A stretch of 64,000 bases of DNA from the NCBI GenBank assembly GCA_019930625.1, contig CP082844.1:7254001-7318000 (forward strand), read 5' to 3'. The notes beneath the pieces are model-generated. The model did no database searches, was not told the origin of the DNA, and saw only the letters and a program-made list of their open reading frames with translations. Of the stretch, positions 18,256-27,925 are shown in pieces. This stretch comes from Nocardia asteroides. GTDB lineage: Bacteria > Actinomycetota > Actinomycetes > Mycobacteriales > Mycobacteriaceae. The position numbers and the translations under genes are program-made. The stretch's first letter is position 1. Each line of letters starts with the position of its first letter.

Positions 18256-18777
18256 CTACGGATCGGCAGGCAAACCGGGCTTCGGCGGCCGCCATTCCAT
18301 CTCGAATTCCCATCGTGGATCGCCCGGAGCCACGGGTCCGCTCACCCCGGTGCGGACGAAGCCGTTGCGCAGGTACAGGCGCTCGGCATAGGCATTGTGC
18401 TCGGCGAACTCCAAACGGACCACGGCATGACCGCCCACGACCGCCCAGTCGAGCACCGCGCGGACGAGCCGGTCCGACACGCCGGTGCCCCGAGCCCGGG
18501 GCGTCACCCACATCGAGATCAAGTCTACGCCACCGCGTTCCCGGTCGGGCATGCCCGCGACGGTACCCACCGCGGCCCCGCCCGCCTCGGCCAGGAACTG
18601 CGCCCGATCCGACAGCGCACCCCGCCAGTCGCTTTCGGTCTTTGCCCGCGCTTCGGCCCAGGTGGTGCCGAAGAATTGCGGCGCGTCGGCCAGCGCCTCG
18701 AGCCGGATGCGCCGGAACACCGCCCAGTCATCCGGGACGAGCAGTCTGATCTCGGGTGTTGGGAGGCCCATTCGCAT
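18256..18777 (-). CDS. GNAT-family N-acetyltransferase
   Basis: A 173-residue GNAT protein: IRLLVPDDWAVFRRIRLEALAD at the N-terminus, SMWVTPRARGTGVSDRLVRAVL as the acetyl-CoA loop (RxxGxG/S) and NAYAERLYLRNGFVRTG as the C-terminal motif. It starts five bases after the SnoaL-like gene, so it is probably the last gene of a three-gene operon (membrane protein, SnoaL-like, GNAT). ATG at 18771 is an alternative start. Confidence 0.82.
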   Translation of the reverse strand: MRMGLPTPEIRLLVPDDWAVFRRIRLEALADAPQFFGTTWAEARAKTESDWRGALSDRAQFLAEAGGAAVGTVAGMPDRERGGVDLISMWVTPRARGTGVSDRLVRAVLDWAVVGGHAVVRLEFAEHNAYAERLYLRNGFVRTGVSGPVAPGDPRWEFEMEWRPPKPGLPADP

Positions 18778-18781
18778 TTCT

Positions 18782-19147
18782 CTACTCGACAGGCGACGCC
18801 GTACGCAAAGGATTTCCCCGTAGATCGCCCGGACGCGCGATCCACTCGCCGCGTGGCGGGATCACCATCACCGCCACGTTCGGCGCCGGGAAGCGGACCG
18901 CGGTGACCTCGGGCTCGGAAAGCCGGGTGCCTTTCATGAAGCCGTCGAATCCCTCCCGCATCACCTCGACGAGTTCGGCGGCCCCATGGACGAATTCGCC
19001 GATCACCGGGACGAAATAGGCGTCAGCCGTGCACGTCGCGGCGAAGGCCGCACCGTCACCGGGCGCCCAGGCCGCGACTCGCGCGGCGAGCAACCGGGCC
19101 ATGGGCGGCCTCGTCGGCTCGGCGGGATCGGTGCCGTACACGGTCAC
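18782..19147 (-). CDS. SnoaL-like/SgcJ-EcaC-type NTF2-fold protein
   Basis: A 121-residue cone-shaped-barrel (NTF2-like) protein: AARVAAWAPGDGAAFAATCTADAYFVPVIGE, then HGAAELVEVMREGF and a strand-rich C-terminus. This pattern is that of the SgcJ/EcaC group, small ligand-binding or oxygenase-like proteins of unknown substrate. GTG at 19147 overlaps the stop of the upstream membrane-protein gene (GTGA), indicating translational coupling. Confidence 0.7.
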   Translation of the reverse strand: MTVYGTDPAEPTRPPMARLLAARVAAWAPGDGAAFAATCTADAYFVPVIGEFVHGAAELVEVMREGFDGFMKGTRLSEPEVTAVRFPAPNVAVMVIPPRGEWIARPGDLRGNPLRTASPVE

Positions 19148-19560
19148 CGCCGTTCACCGAGTTCGCGAAGGCCGGCGCATTCCAGCCCGGCGAAGGTGGC
19201 GACCGTCGCCGCGCCGATGAGCAGGAAGACGACGCCCAGACCGGTCAGCGCGAGGACGCCCGAGCCCGCCAGCCCGATCATCCCGACCGCGGACAGGGCG
19301 TTCACGGTGACCACCGCCCGCGCGTGGCGCGCGCGGATCACCGGGCGCCGGGCGATCGACAGCAGCGCGAGCGCGCCGCCGAGCATGACGACGCCGAACG
19401 GAATGCTCCAGCCGATCGGCAACCCGAGGGGGTCGCGCAACGATCCGGCCCCGGCGAGCAGCACCCCACCGAAGATCCCGGTGCTCCAGCCGTCCACGCG
19501 CAGCGCGGAGCGCAGGAACGCGGCGCTACGGCCGGGCCCGGCCAGGGTCGTGGGGGTCAT
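19144..19560 (-). CDS. Small four-helix membrane protein
   Basis: A 138-residue integral membrane protein with about four hydrophobic segments (around residues 25-45, 53-68, 85-100 and 107-125). It resembles the small membrane proteins found next to SnoaL-like genes and XRE regulators in actinobacteria. No function is known. ATG at 19560 chosen; a longer reading starts in the regulatory gap. First gene of the operon that continues with the SnoaL-like and GNAT genes. Confidence 0.6.
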   Translation of the reverse strand: MTPTTLAGPGRSAAFLRSALRVDGWSTGIFGGVLLAGAGSLRDPLGLPIGWSIPFGVVMLGGALALLSIARRPVIRARHARAVVTVNALSAVGMIGLAGSGVLALTGLGVVFLLIGAATVATFAGLECAGLRELGERR

Positions 19561-19638
19561 GTCGTACTCCTGTCGGTCGATCCGAGGGCGCCGATCGGCT
19601 CCCGGCACCAACCCTGGCGGCCGGAGGTGGGCGTCTCA

Positions 19639-19655
19639 ATGACCTCGCAGGTCAT
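19639..19655. promoter_or_regulatory. Palindromic operator candidate, ATGACCT-CGC-AGGTCAT
   Basis: A perfect 7-bp inverted repeat with a three-base centre, midway between the divergent membrane-protein gene (start 19560) and the XRE regulator (start 19690). It could let the regulator control both. It also argues against using the ATG at 19640 as the regulator's start. Confidence 0.5.
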
Positions 19656-19689
19656 GGCCGCACCGCGCGACGGCTGCTTAGCTGGACGG

Positions 19690-20505
19690 GTGGCATCGGT
19701 TCAGACACCGTCGAGAGTGGGCGCCCTCCTGCGCGAATGGCGGCAACGGCGCAGATTGAGCCAGCTCGACCTGGCACTCGCGGCGGACACCTCGGCACGT
19801 CACCTGTCCTGCGTGGAGACCGGCCGGGCCGCACCCAGCCGCGCGATGGTCCTGCGGCTGTGCGACACACTGGAGGTGCCGCTGCGCGAACGCAACACGC
19901 TGCTGGTGGCAGCCGGTTTCGCGCCCGCCTACCGGGAGAGCAGCCTCGACGACGCGCACCTCATCTCGGTGCGGGCCGCGCTGGACACCATGCTGAGCGC
20001 GCACGAACCGTACCCGGCGGTGGTCATCGATCGGCTGTGGAACGTCGTGGTGGGCAATGCGGCGATGAGCGTGCTGATGGACGGCGTCCCCGAGCACCTG
20101 CGTGCGCCTCGTCCCAACGTGTACCGGCTGGTACTGCACCCGGAGGGGCTCTCGGCCCGGCTGGCCAACCTCGCCCAGGTGCGCGAACTGTTCCTGGAGC
20201 GGCTGGCCAGGCAGGTCGCAGCGAGCGGCGACGCGGAGCTGGCGGCGCTGTACGAGGAGGTATCCGGTTATCCCGATCCCCCCGAGGCGGATGCCGCGCA
20301 GGCACAAGTTGACGCGCCGCCGAGCCCGTTCGAGGTGCCGATCCGGATCCGCACACCCGCCGGTGAACTGTCCATGTTCAGCACCATGGCCACCTTCGGC
20401 GCACCGGCCGACGTCACACTGTCGGAACTGGCCATCGAATTGTTCTACCCCCTCGATGATTTCACCGCGGCCATGCTGCGCGCGGCGGCCGCGGCGAAGT
20501 CGTGA
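19690..20505 (+). CDS. XRE-family regulator with MmyB-like ligand-binding domain
   Basis: A 271-residue regulator. The N-terminal helix-turn-helix reads VGALLREWRQRRRLSQLDLALAADTSARHLSCVETGRAAPS, and the rest matches the MmyB-type ligand domain of XRE regulators (DRLWNVVVGNAAMS..., FERLARQ-type helices, FGAPADVTLSELAIELFYPLD), which is thought to bind fatty-acid-like ligands. GTG at 19690 was chosen because the palindrome at 19639-19655 would fall inside a longer reading. It likely represses the divergent membrane/SnoaL/GNAT operon. Confidence 0.85.
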   Translation: MASVQTPSRVGALLREWRQRRRLSQLDLALAADTSARHLSCVETGRAAPSRAMVLRLCDTLEVPLRERNTLLVAAGFAPAYRESSLDDAHLISVRAALDTMLSAHEPYPAVVIDRLWNVVVGNAAMSVLMDGVPEHLRAPRPNVYRLVLHPEGLSARLANLAQVRELFLERLARQVAASGDAELAALYEEVSGYPDPPEADAAQAQVDAPPSPFEVPIRIRTPAGELSMFSTMATFGAPADVTLSELAIELFYPLDDFTAAMLRAAAAAKS

Positions 20506-20512
20506 GCGGGCC

Positions 20513-23500
20513 TCAGGCGTCCAGCATGGATTCGTCCCACTCGCGGTCCAGGTCCGGGTCGGCCGCCGACAGTATTTCGTCCAGCCGCAACCCCACCTCG
20601 CCGATGTTCGGCTCGGTCATCATGTTCAGGTGATCGCCCGGCACGTCGATCACCGTGAACCGGCGCGCCGCGTACTGTTTCCAGCCGTTGTCGGCGCTGT
20701 CGAACATGCTGCCGACGGTCTGGTGGGCCAGGTCGACGCCCGGCGGCAGGCCCTCGGTGGCGCGCAGCAGCGTGATGTCGCGCTCGTACGGTTCGAGCTT
20801 GTAGTCCAGCATCGCCGAGTAATTCGCGAAGAACACCTCGTAGAGCCGCCGGATCGCCTGCGGCGAGCTGTCGGCGGGCAGGATGCCCGACCGCACCGAC
20901 TCCTCGAGCATCGCCGCGAACAACTCCTCGGAATTGTGCACGTCGGGTTCGAAATCGACCAGGGCGGACTGGCTTCCACGCGCATACCACAGCAGCTCGA
21001 GGAAGAACCACCGGATGAGTTTCTCTTCCGGGATCGGCGTGCGGGTGCGGGGGCGCAGCGCCATCGTGTCCAGCAGCGTCACGCTGGACACCTCGTGCTC
21101 GGGGAGCCTGCGGGCCATCTCCAAGGCGACGTAGCCGCCGAACGACCAGCCCGCCAAGTGATAGGGACCGACCGGATGCACCCGCCGCACCGCCTCCAGG
21201 TACGACTCCGTCATCGCCGGAATGGATTTCTCCGGCGCGCTACCGGAGTCCGCGCCGGCCGCCTGCAACCCGTACACCGGACGGTCCGGATCCAGGTGCC
21301 GCGCCAGAGCCAGGTAGCACAGCACGTTTCCGCCGATCGGGTGCACCAGGAACAGCGGCGGCTTGGCGCCGCCGACGCTGATCGGCACCAGCGGGTCGAA
21401 CGTGCGCTGGACCGCACCCGCCCGCACCAGCGTGGCGAGCCCGGCGGCGGTGGGCGCGCCGATGAACGCGTCCAGCGGCACCTCGACGCCCCACCGGCGT
21501 GACAGGGCCATCACCACGCGCATCGCGCCGATAGAGGTGCCACCCGACGCGAAGAAGTCGTCGTCCACGCCGATCGCACGCAACCCCGCGTACTCGGCAA
21601 GCAGGCCGACCGCCGAACGCTCGTATTCGTCGGCAGGCTCGCGCCGCGCCACCACCGAATCAGTGACGTCTTCCCCGTAGGCGCGCAGCGTCGCGTCGTC
21701 ACGCTTGCCGCTGGGCGTGCGGGGCAGTTCATCGAGCCAGACGAACCGCGACGGCACCATGTGCGCGGGCAGCACCGAACGCAAATCGTGCCGCAGCGCG
21801 GCGAGGTCGGTCTGCTCGGCCGCGCCGACCAGGAACGCGACCAGCGAACCATCGATGCCGCCGAAGCCTCGGGCCACCACGGCGGCCTCGGTGATGCCGG
21901 GGAACTTCTCGACCAGGCTCAGGATGCACAACTCGACTTCGGCCGGCTCCACCCGGAATCCGCGGATCTTGACCTGGCTGTCGCTGCGGCCCAGGCAGAC
22001 GATATCGCCGGAGAACAGGCGGACACCCAGATCGCCGGTGCGGTAGCGGATTCCGCCCGCGTGCGTGGCCACGAAACGCTGCGCGGTGAGCGCGGGCCTG
22101 CCCTCGTAGCCGCAGGCGATGGTGCGGCCGCCGAGATAGATCTCGCCGATCACGCCGTCGGGCACCGGGCGCAGCGCGCTGTCGAGCAGTTCCACGGTGT
22201 CGCCGTCGACGGCGCGGCCGATGGGCGGCAGCGCGGGGAACTCGTCGGCGGGACCCTCGAGCGTGAATTTGGTCGCGACGTGGGATTCGGTGGGGCCGTA
22301 CTGGTTCTCCAGCACCAGGCCGGGGACCACCTTGCACAGAGCGCGGATCTCGTCGGTGATACGCAGTTGTTCCCCGGAGGAGATCAGCACCTTCAACTCG
22401 GTCGGGAACATCCGCCGGCCCACGGCGGCCTCGGCGAACGCCTGCAGGGCCACGTACGGCAGAAACAGCCGTTCGATGCCCTCCTCCACCACCGTGTTCA
22501 GCAGTTGCTCGACATTCGAGCGCAGGTCGGCCGAACTCACCCGCAGGGTGGACCCCGCCGCGAGGGTGGTGAAGATCTCCTGGAACGACACGTCGAAACT
22601 CAACGGCGCCAACTGCAGGGTGCTGAGCAGCCCGGTGCCGGTGGCCGCGCGATTCTGCCAGTCCACCAGGGAGGTCAAGCCGCGGTGCGGCATCGCGACG
22701 CCCTTGGGTTCGCCGGTCGACCCGGAGGTGAACAGCACGTAGGCCACCGCGTCGGGCGGAATGTGATCGGGCAGCTCCACCTCCGCCTCGGGTGCGGAGT
22801 CGTCGAAGAGCGTGACGGCGTCCAGCACCAAGGCGGCGTCGTCGACGATGTCGCGATAGGCGGCGTCGGCGATCACCCGGTGCGGGCGGGCGCGGTCGAT
22901 CATCAGGTTCAGCCGGGCCCGCGGGTAGCTGACGTCCAGCGGAACACACGCGGCGCCGATTCTGGTCAGTGCGAGCACGAGCAGCACCAGCTGGGGACGC
23001 CGGCCCATCAGGATGCCGACGCGGTCGCCCGGCGACACCCCGTGACCGAGCAGGCGTCGCGCCAGCCGGTCGGAGCGTTCGATCATCTCGTCGTAGGTGA
23101 CCGACTCGTCGTCCCCGGCCAGGGCGACGCGGGCGGGAGCGAGCGCGGCGGCCTCGGCCACCAGCGTGCCCACGTCGCGGGCGGTCGCGGGGCCGACGCC
23201 ACGGTCGATCGGCGCGTCGGGGTCGGCGACGATGCCCGCCAGCATGCGCAACTGGGTGAGCGCGACGGTTTCGCACTGCTCGGCGGTCAGCGTGTGATCG
23301 CCGTCGACCCGCAACCACATCCGGCCGTCGCGCGGATCGGTCGCCGCGGTCACCAGCAGCTGGAAGTTGGTCTCCTCCCGGGCGTCGAAGCCCAGCAGGC
23401 GCACGCCGTCGAGGACGAGCATGGGCTGGAAGACGTGGTAGTTGACGAAGTTGAACGCCGTCTCGAAGACCGGCCCGCCGTCGGCGAGGATCGACCGCAG

Positions 23501-26500
23501 CGGGTAACGGCGGAACGGATAGGCCTCGCGTTCCCGGCGCGCGATCTGCTCCACCGCCGCGCGCCAGGTGGACGCGGTGGCGTCCAATCGGATCGGCAGC
23601 GTGTTGAGGAACAGCCCCGCCACCCGCTCGGCGCCCGCACGGTCCGGGCGACCGTGGCTGACCACGCCGGTGGTGATGTCCGTGCGCCCGGTGAGCGCCC
23701 GCAACGCCAGGCAGTGCGCGGCCAGATAGACCGACTTCTCCGGAATCTGGTGGCGCGAGGCGAACGCCGAGACCCGCTCGGCCACCCTGCGCGGCACCAG
23801 CGCACGCGCCTGCGGCACGCCCGCGACGACCGGCTGGTGCACCCCGAGCGCGGTGAGCGCGGTGGGTTCGGCCCCGGCGAGGGCGGTGCGCCAATACTCG
23901 CGGGCCGCGGTGTCGTGCGCCGTGCCCTGCTCGGCCCGCGCGTACTCGGCGAGCACGGTGGCCGGGTGCGGTGTTGCCTCGATCCGGGTCTGGGTCATGC
24001 CGAGGTGGTTCAGGTAGTCCAGCAGCAGTTCCAGCACCGACGTGGCGACACTCCAGCCGTCCAGGATCGCGTGGTGGAAGCTCAGCACCAGGTCCACCGT
24101 GCCGACCGGCTCCTGTGGCCCGGGACGGACGAACACCCGGATGGCGAACAGCGCGGCGACCGAGAAGTCGTAGGGGGCGTGCGTGCGCTCGTGGAGATAT
24201 ATCTCGATCAAGTCTTCGCCGTCCGCCTCGCCGATATCACCGAGGTCGACGATCTCCAGCTCGTAGGGCGGCGCGGGGTGCACGACCTGCAACGGGATCG
24301 AGTACCTGCTCAGTTCGAACGACGAGCGCAGCGCGGGTTGGCGCCGCACCAGCCGGTCCACGGCCTCCCGGAACTGCGCGGCGTCCCAGGGTATTTCGAG
24401 CCGGTAGCGGAACGCGTCCTTGTAGGTGACCGAGTCGGCGCGCTCGATGCTGTGATACAGCATGCCCAGCTGTAGGGCCGTAGCCGGAAAAGCGTCCTCG
24501 ACCCGGTACAGCGCCGCGCGGTCGATCAGCGGCACCGTCTCCAAGGGGGCCACGACGCGCGCGCGGCCCGCGTGCCGATCGTCGCGCACGACACGGGCCA
24601 GCTCGGCGATGGTCGGCGCCTGGTAGAAGGCGTCCACGTCGAAGTAGAGCCCGGCGCGTTCGGCGGCGGTGCGCACGGCCAGCGCGAGGATGGAATCGCC
24701 GCCGTTGGTGAAGAAGTTGTCGTGCACGCCGATCGACTCGACGCCCAGCACCGTGCGCCAGACCTGCGCGAGCCGGGCCTCCACCTCGGTACGCGGCGCA
24801 CCGCCCATGACCTGCCCGGCGCCGTGGCCGAGAACGAGTTGCTCGGCGAGTGCGCGCCGGTCCAGCTTCCCGTTGCGAGTCAGCGGGATCCGGTCCACCC
24901 GGATCAACCGGGACGGCACCATGTAGCGGGGCAACCTGGCCGCGAGCTGCTCGGCGATCTCCTCGCCGGAGACGTCACTCCCGACGAAATAGCCGACCAA
25001 TTGCACGCCGTGCGCCTCTGAGACCTCGTCCACCACCGCCGCCGCGCGCACCCCGGAGCAGCCGAGCATGGTGTTCTGCACTTCTCCGAGCGTGATTCGG
25101 TTGCCGCGGATCTTCACCTGGTCATCGAAGCGACCAAGGTACTCGAGATTGCCGTCCGGTAGCCAGCGCGCCAGATCGCCGGTGCGGTACCGGCGTCGCC
25201 CGGGCACCGCGCGATCGTCGACGAACGCCGCCGCGGTCAGCTCGGGCCTGCCGCGGTAGCCGCGGGCCACGCCCACGCCCGCGATGTTCAACTCCCCCGG
25301 CACGCCGACCGGCACTCGGCGACCGAGGTGGTCGAGCACGAGCAGGTCGATGTTGTCGATGGGACGGCCGATCGGCACCACGTCGAGCGGGTCGTCGGGA
25401 GGGCAGTCGAAGTAGGAGACGTCGACGGTGGCCTCGGTCGGGCCGTAGAGGTTGACCAGTTGCGGCGCTGTGACCCCGGCCGCGGCGAAGACCGCGTGAA
25501 ACCGGCGCACCAGCGCCGGCGGTAACGCCTCACCGCTGCAGAACACCCGCCGCACGCTGCCGATCCGCGCGACCGTCGATGGGTCGGCCGTCAGCTCGGC
25601 GACGAACGCGGTCAACATGGACGGCACGAAGTGCAGCACGGTCACGCTGTGCACGGCGATCGCGTCGGCGATGCGGCGCGGATCGCGCTCGCCACCCGGT
25701 TCCAGCAACGCCACCCGGGCGCCGGTGATCGCCCACCAGAACAGTTCCCACACCGACACGTCGAAGGTGACCGGCGTCTTCTGCAGGATCACGTCCGACG
25801 CGTGCAGTGGGTAGCGCCGCTGCATCCAGGTCAGTCGGTTCACCACCGACCGGTGCTCGATCATCACGCCCTTGGGCACGCCCGTGGAACCCGAGGTGTA
25901 GATGAGATAGCTGAGGTCGGCTGGGTGCGAGACATTTTCGACACCGCGCGCCGGAACCGTGTCGGCCACCCCGATCCTGGTGACGCCTAGTTTGTCGAAG
26001 ACCGCTCGATGCTGCGGCCCGGCCACCACGAAGCGAGCCCCGCAGTCGGCGAGCACGGCTTCGATGCGCGCGGACGGGAAGTCCGGATCCAGCGGCACGT
26101 ACGCGCAGCCGGCCCGCAGTATGCCGAAGATCGCGACGAGCATCTCCGTCGAGCGGGGCAGCACGACCGGGACGCATTCGTTGCCGGTCGCGCCCAGCGT
26201 GCGCAGCCGGGCGGCGAATCCGTCTGCCAGAGCGAATAGTTCGGCGTAGCGCACCGGTTGCTCGCCCGAGCCGACGACCGGTTCGATCGCCACCCGATCC
26301 GGATGGCACGCGGCCATGTCGGCGAACAGCCGGTCGAGGGTGGTGTACGGGAACTGTTCGCGCGGACCGGATTCGAACGCGGCGATCGCGGCCAGCTCGC
26401 GCGCGGGCATCAGCGGCAATGCCGAGATCGGCACGCCGGGCTGTTCCAGCGCCGCCACCAGCAGCGCGCCGATGCCGCGCACGACCGACTCGAACGGGAA

Positions 26501-27748
26501 GTTCTCGTCGAAGACGTCCCGGTCGTAGTAGAGCTGGAGGTTGAGCGACCCGTCGCGCGCGTGCTCCACGCCGAGGATGTTCAGCGCCTCGAGCACGGTG
26601 CCCGGGTTGACGATGTCGAGCGAGCCGAGGATCTTGTCGAGGTGATCCGACGGCGGCATCTTGATGTAGGAGTACGCCACGTCGAACAGCGGCGGCGCGG
26701 TCGGATCGCTGCTGAGGGCGCGGGCCAGGTCGCCGTACGGGAAACGCTCGTAGCGCTTCAGCTCCCGGATCTGCGCGGCCACCTCGGACGCGACCGCCGA
26801 CAGCGGCTGCGCCGGGTCCACCCGGATGCGCAGGGGCACCACGTTCGTCCGGTGCCCGGCGGTGCGGAAGGTCTCCGCGCTGTGCCGGTTGAGCATCGGG
26901 ACCCCGATCACCACCTCCTCGGAGCGGTGGATGGTGGTCAGGTAAGCGGCCAGCGCCGAAGCCGTGAACGCGAAGACGGAGAAGCCGGTCGCGCGAATCC
27001 GGTCGAGGAAAGCCGGTTCCACCACCACGCGCCGCCGTCCCCGGTTCACGTTCGGAGTACTCGCCCGGCCGGAGAACAGAGCGGGGACCACTCCCTCGAA
27101 ACGGCGGACCAGCGCGTCACGATCGGCCACCCACTGCGGAGAGGACAGATACTCCTCGTGCTCGGCGGCGATCTTCCGGTAGGTCGCCACACCGCGGTCG
27201 GTCTGCTCGGTGACCGGATCCGGTTCGGCGAGCAGTTCCAGCGGCAGATCCGTGCGGCTGTAGTCGTCCACCAGGGCGCTCCACAGCGCGTTCACGCCCC
27301 AGCCGTCGATCATCGCGTGGTGCATCGCCACGTAGAGATGGAAATGGTCGGGACCGTCGACCAGCGCGGCGATCCGGAACGGCTGCCGCGGCGGCGACGG
27401 CGTCACGTTGGCCCGGTTCACCCAGTCCCTGCGGGCCGCGGCGGGATCCGACGCCCAGCTCAGATCGACCAGCTCCACCTCGGGTAGTTCGTCGCAGACC
27501 CACTGCCAGAAGCGGCCTTCGGAGAACTCGAACCGCAAGCGCAGCGCGTCGTCACCGAGCAGCGTCCTGCGCACCACAGCCCGCAACCTGGCCATATCGA
27601 ACGGCTCGTCCAGAAACGCGCAGTAGGCGTTTCTGGTGACCGGCGCCGGGGCATACCTGTAGGCAACCGACAACACATCTCGCTGATACGCGCTGACGGG
27701 CCAGGCTTCGGGAGGTCTTTGGGAAGTAGCACTCGGTTCGGATGTCAC
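20513..27748 (-). CDS. Two-module non-ribosomal peptide synthetase, C-A(Ser)-T-C-A-T-TE
   Basis: A 2411-residue synthetase. Condensation domain 1 has an intact HHAMIDG (143-149). A1 has [10 protein letters not shown] and [11 protein letters not shown]; the ten binding-pocket residues read DVWHFSLVD-K, the classical serine code. T1 carries the phosphopantetheine Ser1019 (GGDSI). C2 has HHAILDG (1225-1231). A2 has [10 protein letters not shown] and [11 protein letters not shown]; its code DVQFISQVA-K has no match I know, though Gln at the third position recalls imino-acid codes. T2 carries Ser2072 (GGTSI) and the thioesterase Ser2202 (GWSFGG). A leading C domain with no upstream module suggests the chain starts with an acyl group. 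GTG at 27748 is preferred: AGGAG lies five bases before it and overlaps the GTG at 27754. No MbtH gene is nearby. Confidence 0.93.
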   Translation of the reverse strand: MTSEPSATSQRPPEAWPVSAYQRDVLSVAYRYAPAPVTRNAYCAFLDEPFDMARLRAVVRRTLLGDDALRLRFEFSEGRFWQWVCDELPEVELVDLSWASDPAAARRDWVNRANVTPSPPRQPFRIAALVDGPDHFHLYVAMHHAMIDGWGVNALWSALVDDYSRTDLPLELLAEPDPVTEQTDRGVATYRKIAAEHEEYLSSPQWVADRDALVRRFEGVVPALFSGRASTPNVNRGRRRVVVEPAFLDRIRATGFSVFAFTASALAAYLTTIHRSEEVVIGVPMLNRHSAETFRTAGHRTNVVPLRIRVDPAQPLSAVASEVAAQIRELKRYERFPYGDLARALSSDPTAPPLFDVAYSYIKMPPSDHLDKILGSLDIVNPGTVLEALNILGVEHARDGSLNLQLYYDRDVFDENFPFESVVRGIGALLVAALEQPGVPISALPLMPARELAAIAAFESGPREQFPYTTLDRLFADMAACHPDRVAIEPVVGSGEQPVRYAELFALADGFAARLRTLGATGNECVPVVLPRSTEMLVAIFGILRAGCAYVPLDPDFPSARIEAVLADCGARFVVAGPQHRAVFDKLGVTRIGVADTVPARGVENVSHPADLSYLIYTSGSTGVPKGVMIEHRSVVNRLTWMQRRYPLHASDVILQKTPVTFDVSVWELFWWAITGARVALLEPGGERDPRRIADAIAVHSVTVLHFVPSMLTAFVAELTADPSTVARIGSVRRVFCSGEALPPALVRRFHAVFAAAGVTAPQLVNLYGPTEATVDVSYFDCPPDDPLDVVPIGRPIDNIDLLVLDHLGRRVPVGVPGELNIAGVGVARGYRGRPELTAAAFVDDRAVPGRRRYRTGDLARWLPDGNLEYLGRFDDQVKIRGNRITLGEVQNTMLGCSGVRAAAVVDEVSEAHGVQLVGYFVGSDVSGEEIAEQLAARLPRYMVPSRLIRVDRIPLTRNGKLDRRALAEQLVLGHGAGQVMGGAPRTEVEARLAQVWRTVLGVESIGVHDNFFTNGGDSILALAVRTAAERAGLYFDVDAFYQAPTIAELARVVRDDRHAGRARVVAPLETVPLIDRAALYRVEDAFPATALQLGMLYHSIERADSVTYKDAFRYRLEIPWDAAQFREAVDRLVRRQPALRSSFELSRYSIPLQVVHPAPPYELEIVDLGDIGEADGEDLIEIYLHERTHAPYDFSVAALFAIRVFVRPGPQEPVGTVDLVLSFHHAILDGWSVATSVLELLLDYLNHLGMTQTRIEATPHPATVLAEYARAEQGTAHDTAAREYWRTALAGAEPTALTALGVHQPVVAGVPQARALVPRRVAERVSAFASRHQIPEKSVYLAAHCLALRALTGRTDITTGVVSHGRPDRAGAERVAGLFLNTLPIRLDATASTWRAAVEQIARREREAYPFRRYPLRSILADGGPVFETAFNFVNYHVFQPMLVLDGVRLLGFDAREETNFQLLVTAATDPRDGRMWLRVDGDHTLTAEQCETVALTQLRMLAGIVADPDAPIDRGVGPATARDVGTLVAEAAALAPARVALAGDDESVTYDEMIERSDRLARRLLGHGVSPGDRVGILMGRRPQLVLLVLALTRIGAACVPLDVSYPRARLNLMIDRARPHRVIADAAYRDIVDDAALVLDAVTLFDDSAPEAEVELPDHIPPDAVAYVLFTSGSTGEPKGVAMPHRGLTSLVDWQNRAATGTGLLSTLQLAPLSFDVSFQEIFTTLAAGSTLRVSSADLRSNVEQLLNTVVEEGIERLFLPYVALQAFAEAAVGRRMFPTELKVLISSGEQLRITDEIRALCKVVPGLVLENQYGPTESHVATKFTLEGPADEFPALPPIGRAVDGDTVELLDSALRPVPDGVIGEIYLGGRTIACGYEGRPALTAQRFVATHAGGIRYRTGDLGVRLFSGDIVCLGRSDSQVKIRGFRVEPAEVELCILSLVEKFPGITEAAVVARGFGGIDGSLVAFLVGAAEQTDLAALRHDLRSVLPAHMVPSRFVWLDELPRTPSGKRDDATLRAYGEDVTDSVVARREPADEYERSAVGLLAEYAGLRAIGVDDDFFASGGTSIGAMRVVMALSRRWGVEVPLDAFIGAPTAAGLATLVRAGAVQRTFDPLVPISVGGAKPPLFLVHPIGGNVLCYLALARHLDPDRPVYGLQAAGADSGSAPEKSIPAMTESYLEAVRRVHPVGPYHLAGWSFGGYVALEMARRLPEHEVSSVTLLDTMALRPRTRTPIPEEKLIRWFFLELLWYARGSQSALVDFEPDVHNSEELFAAMLEESVRSGILPADSSPQAIRRLYEVFFANYSAMLDYKLEPYERDITLLRATEGLPPGVDLAHQTVGSMFDSADNGWKQYAARRFTVIDVPGDHLNMMTEPNIGEVGLRLDEILSAADPDLDREWDESMLDA

Positions 27749-27866
27749 AGTCACTCCTATCGCGACAGTCGCGGCACCGGCCGTGCGCGGATCTAACCAA
27801 GCCCACCCTGATCACTGAAACGCAAAGCTGCTACCACACTTATCCAGTTATCGATATCGCGAATCA
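27749..27866 (-). promoter_or_regulatory. Probable promoter region of the NRPS gene
   Basis: The 177-base gap between the monooxygenase stop and the NRPS start is A/T-richer than its surroundings. On the minus strand a weak TTTCAG and TTAGAT pair, 18 bases apart, lies about 40 bases before the start. With the hairpin at 27867-27889 upstream, the NRPS probably has its own promoter. Confidence 0.3.
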
Positions 27867-27889
27867 CGGCATCGGCTTCGCCGATGCCG
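27867..27889 (-). terminator. 10-bp-stem hairpin after the monooxygenase-acyltransferase gene
   Basis: CGGCATCGGC and GCCGATGCCG are perfect complements around a three-base loop, 36 bases after the stop of the fused gene and 118 bases before the NRPS. It separates the two genes transcriptionally or attenuates read-through. Confidence 0.6.
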
Positions 27890-27925
27890 CGACTCTGCTG
27901 TTGTTTCGTCGTGTATGCGGGCCGG

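Noticed and set aside
21761..24475. Open frame of 904 codons on the + strand opposite the NRPS
   Set aside because: The same GC-driven antisense effect; no domain can be read and the NRPS motifs on the other strand are intact.
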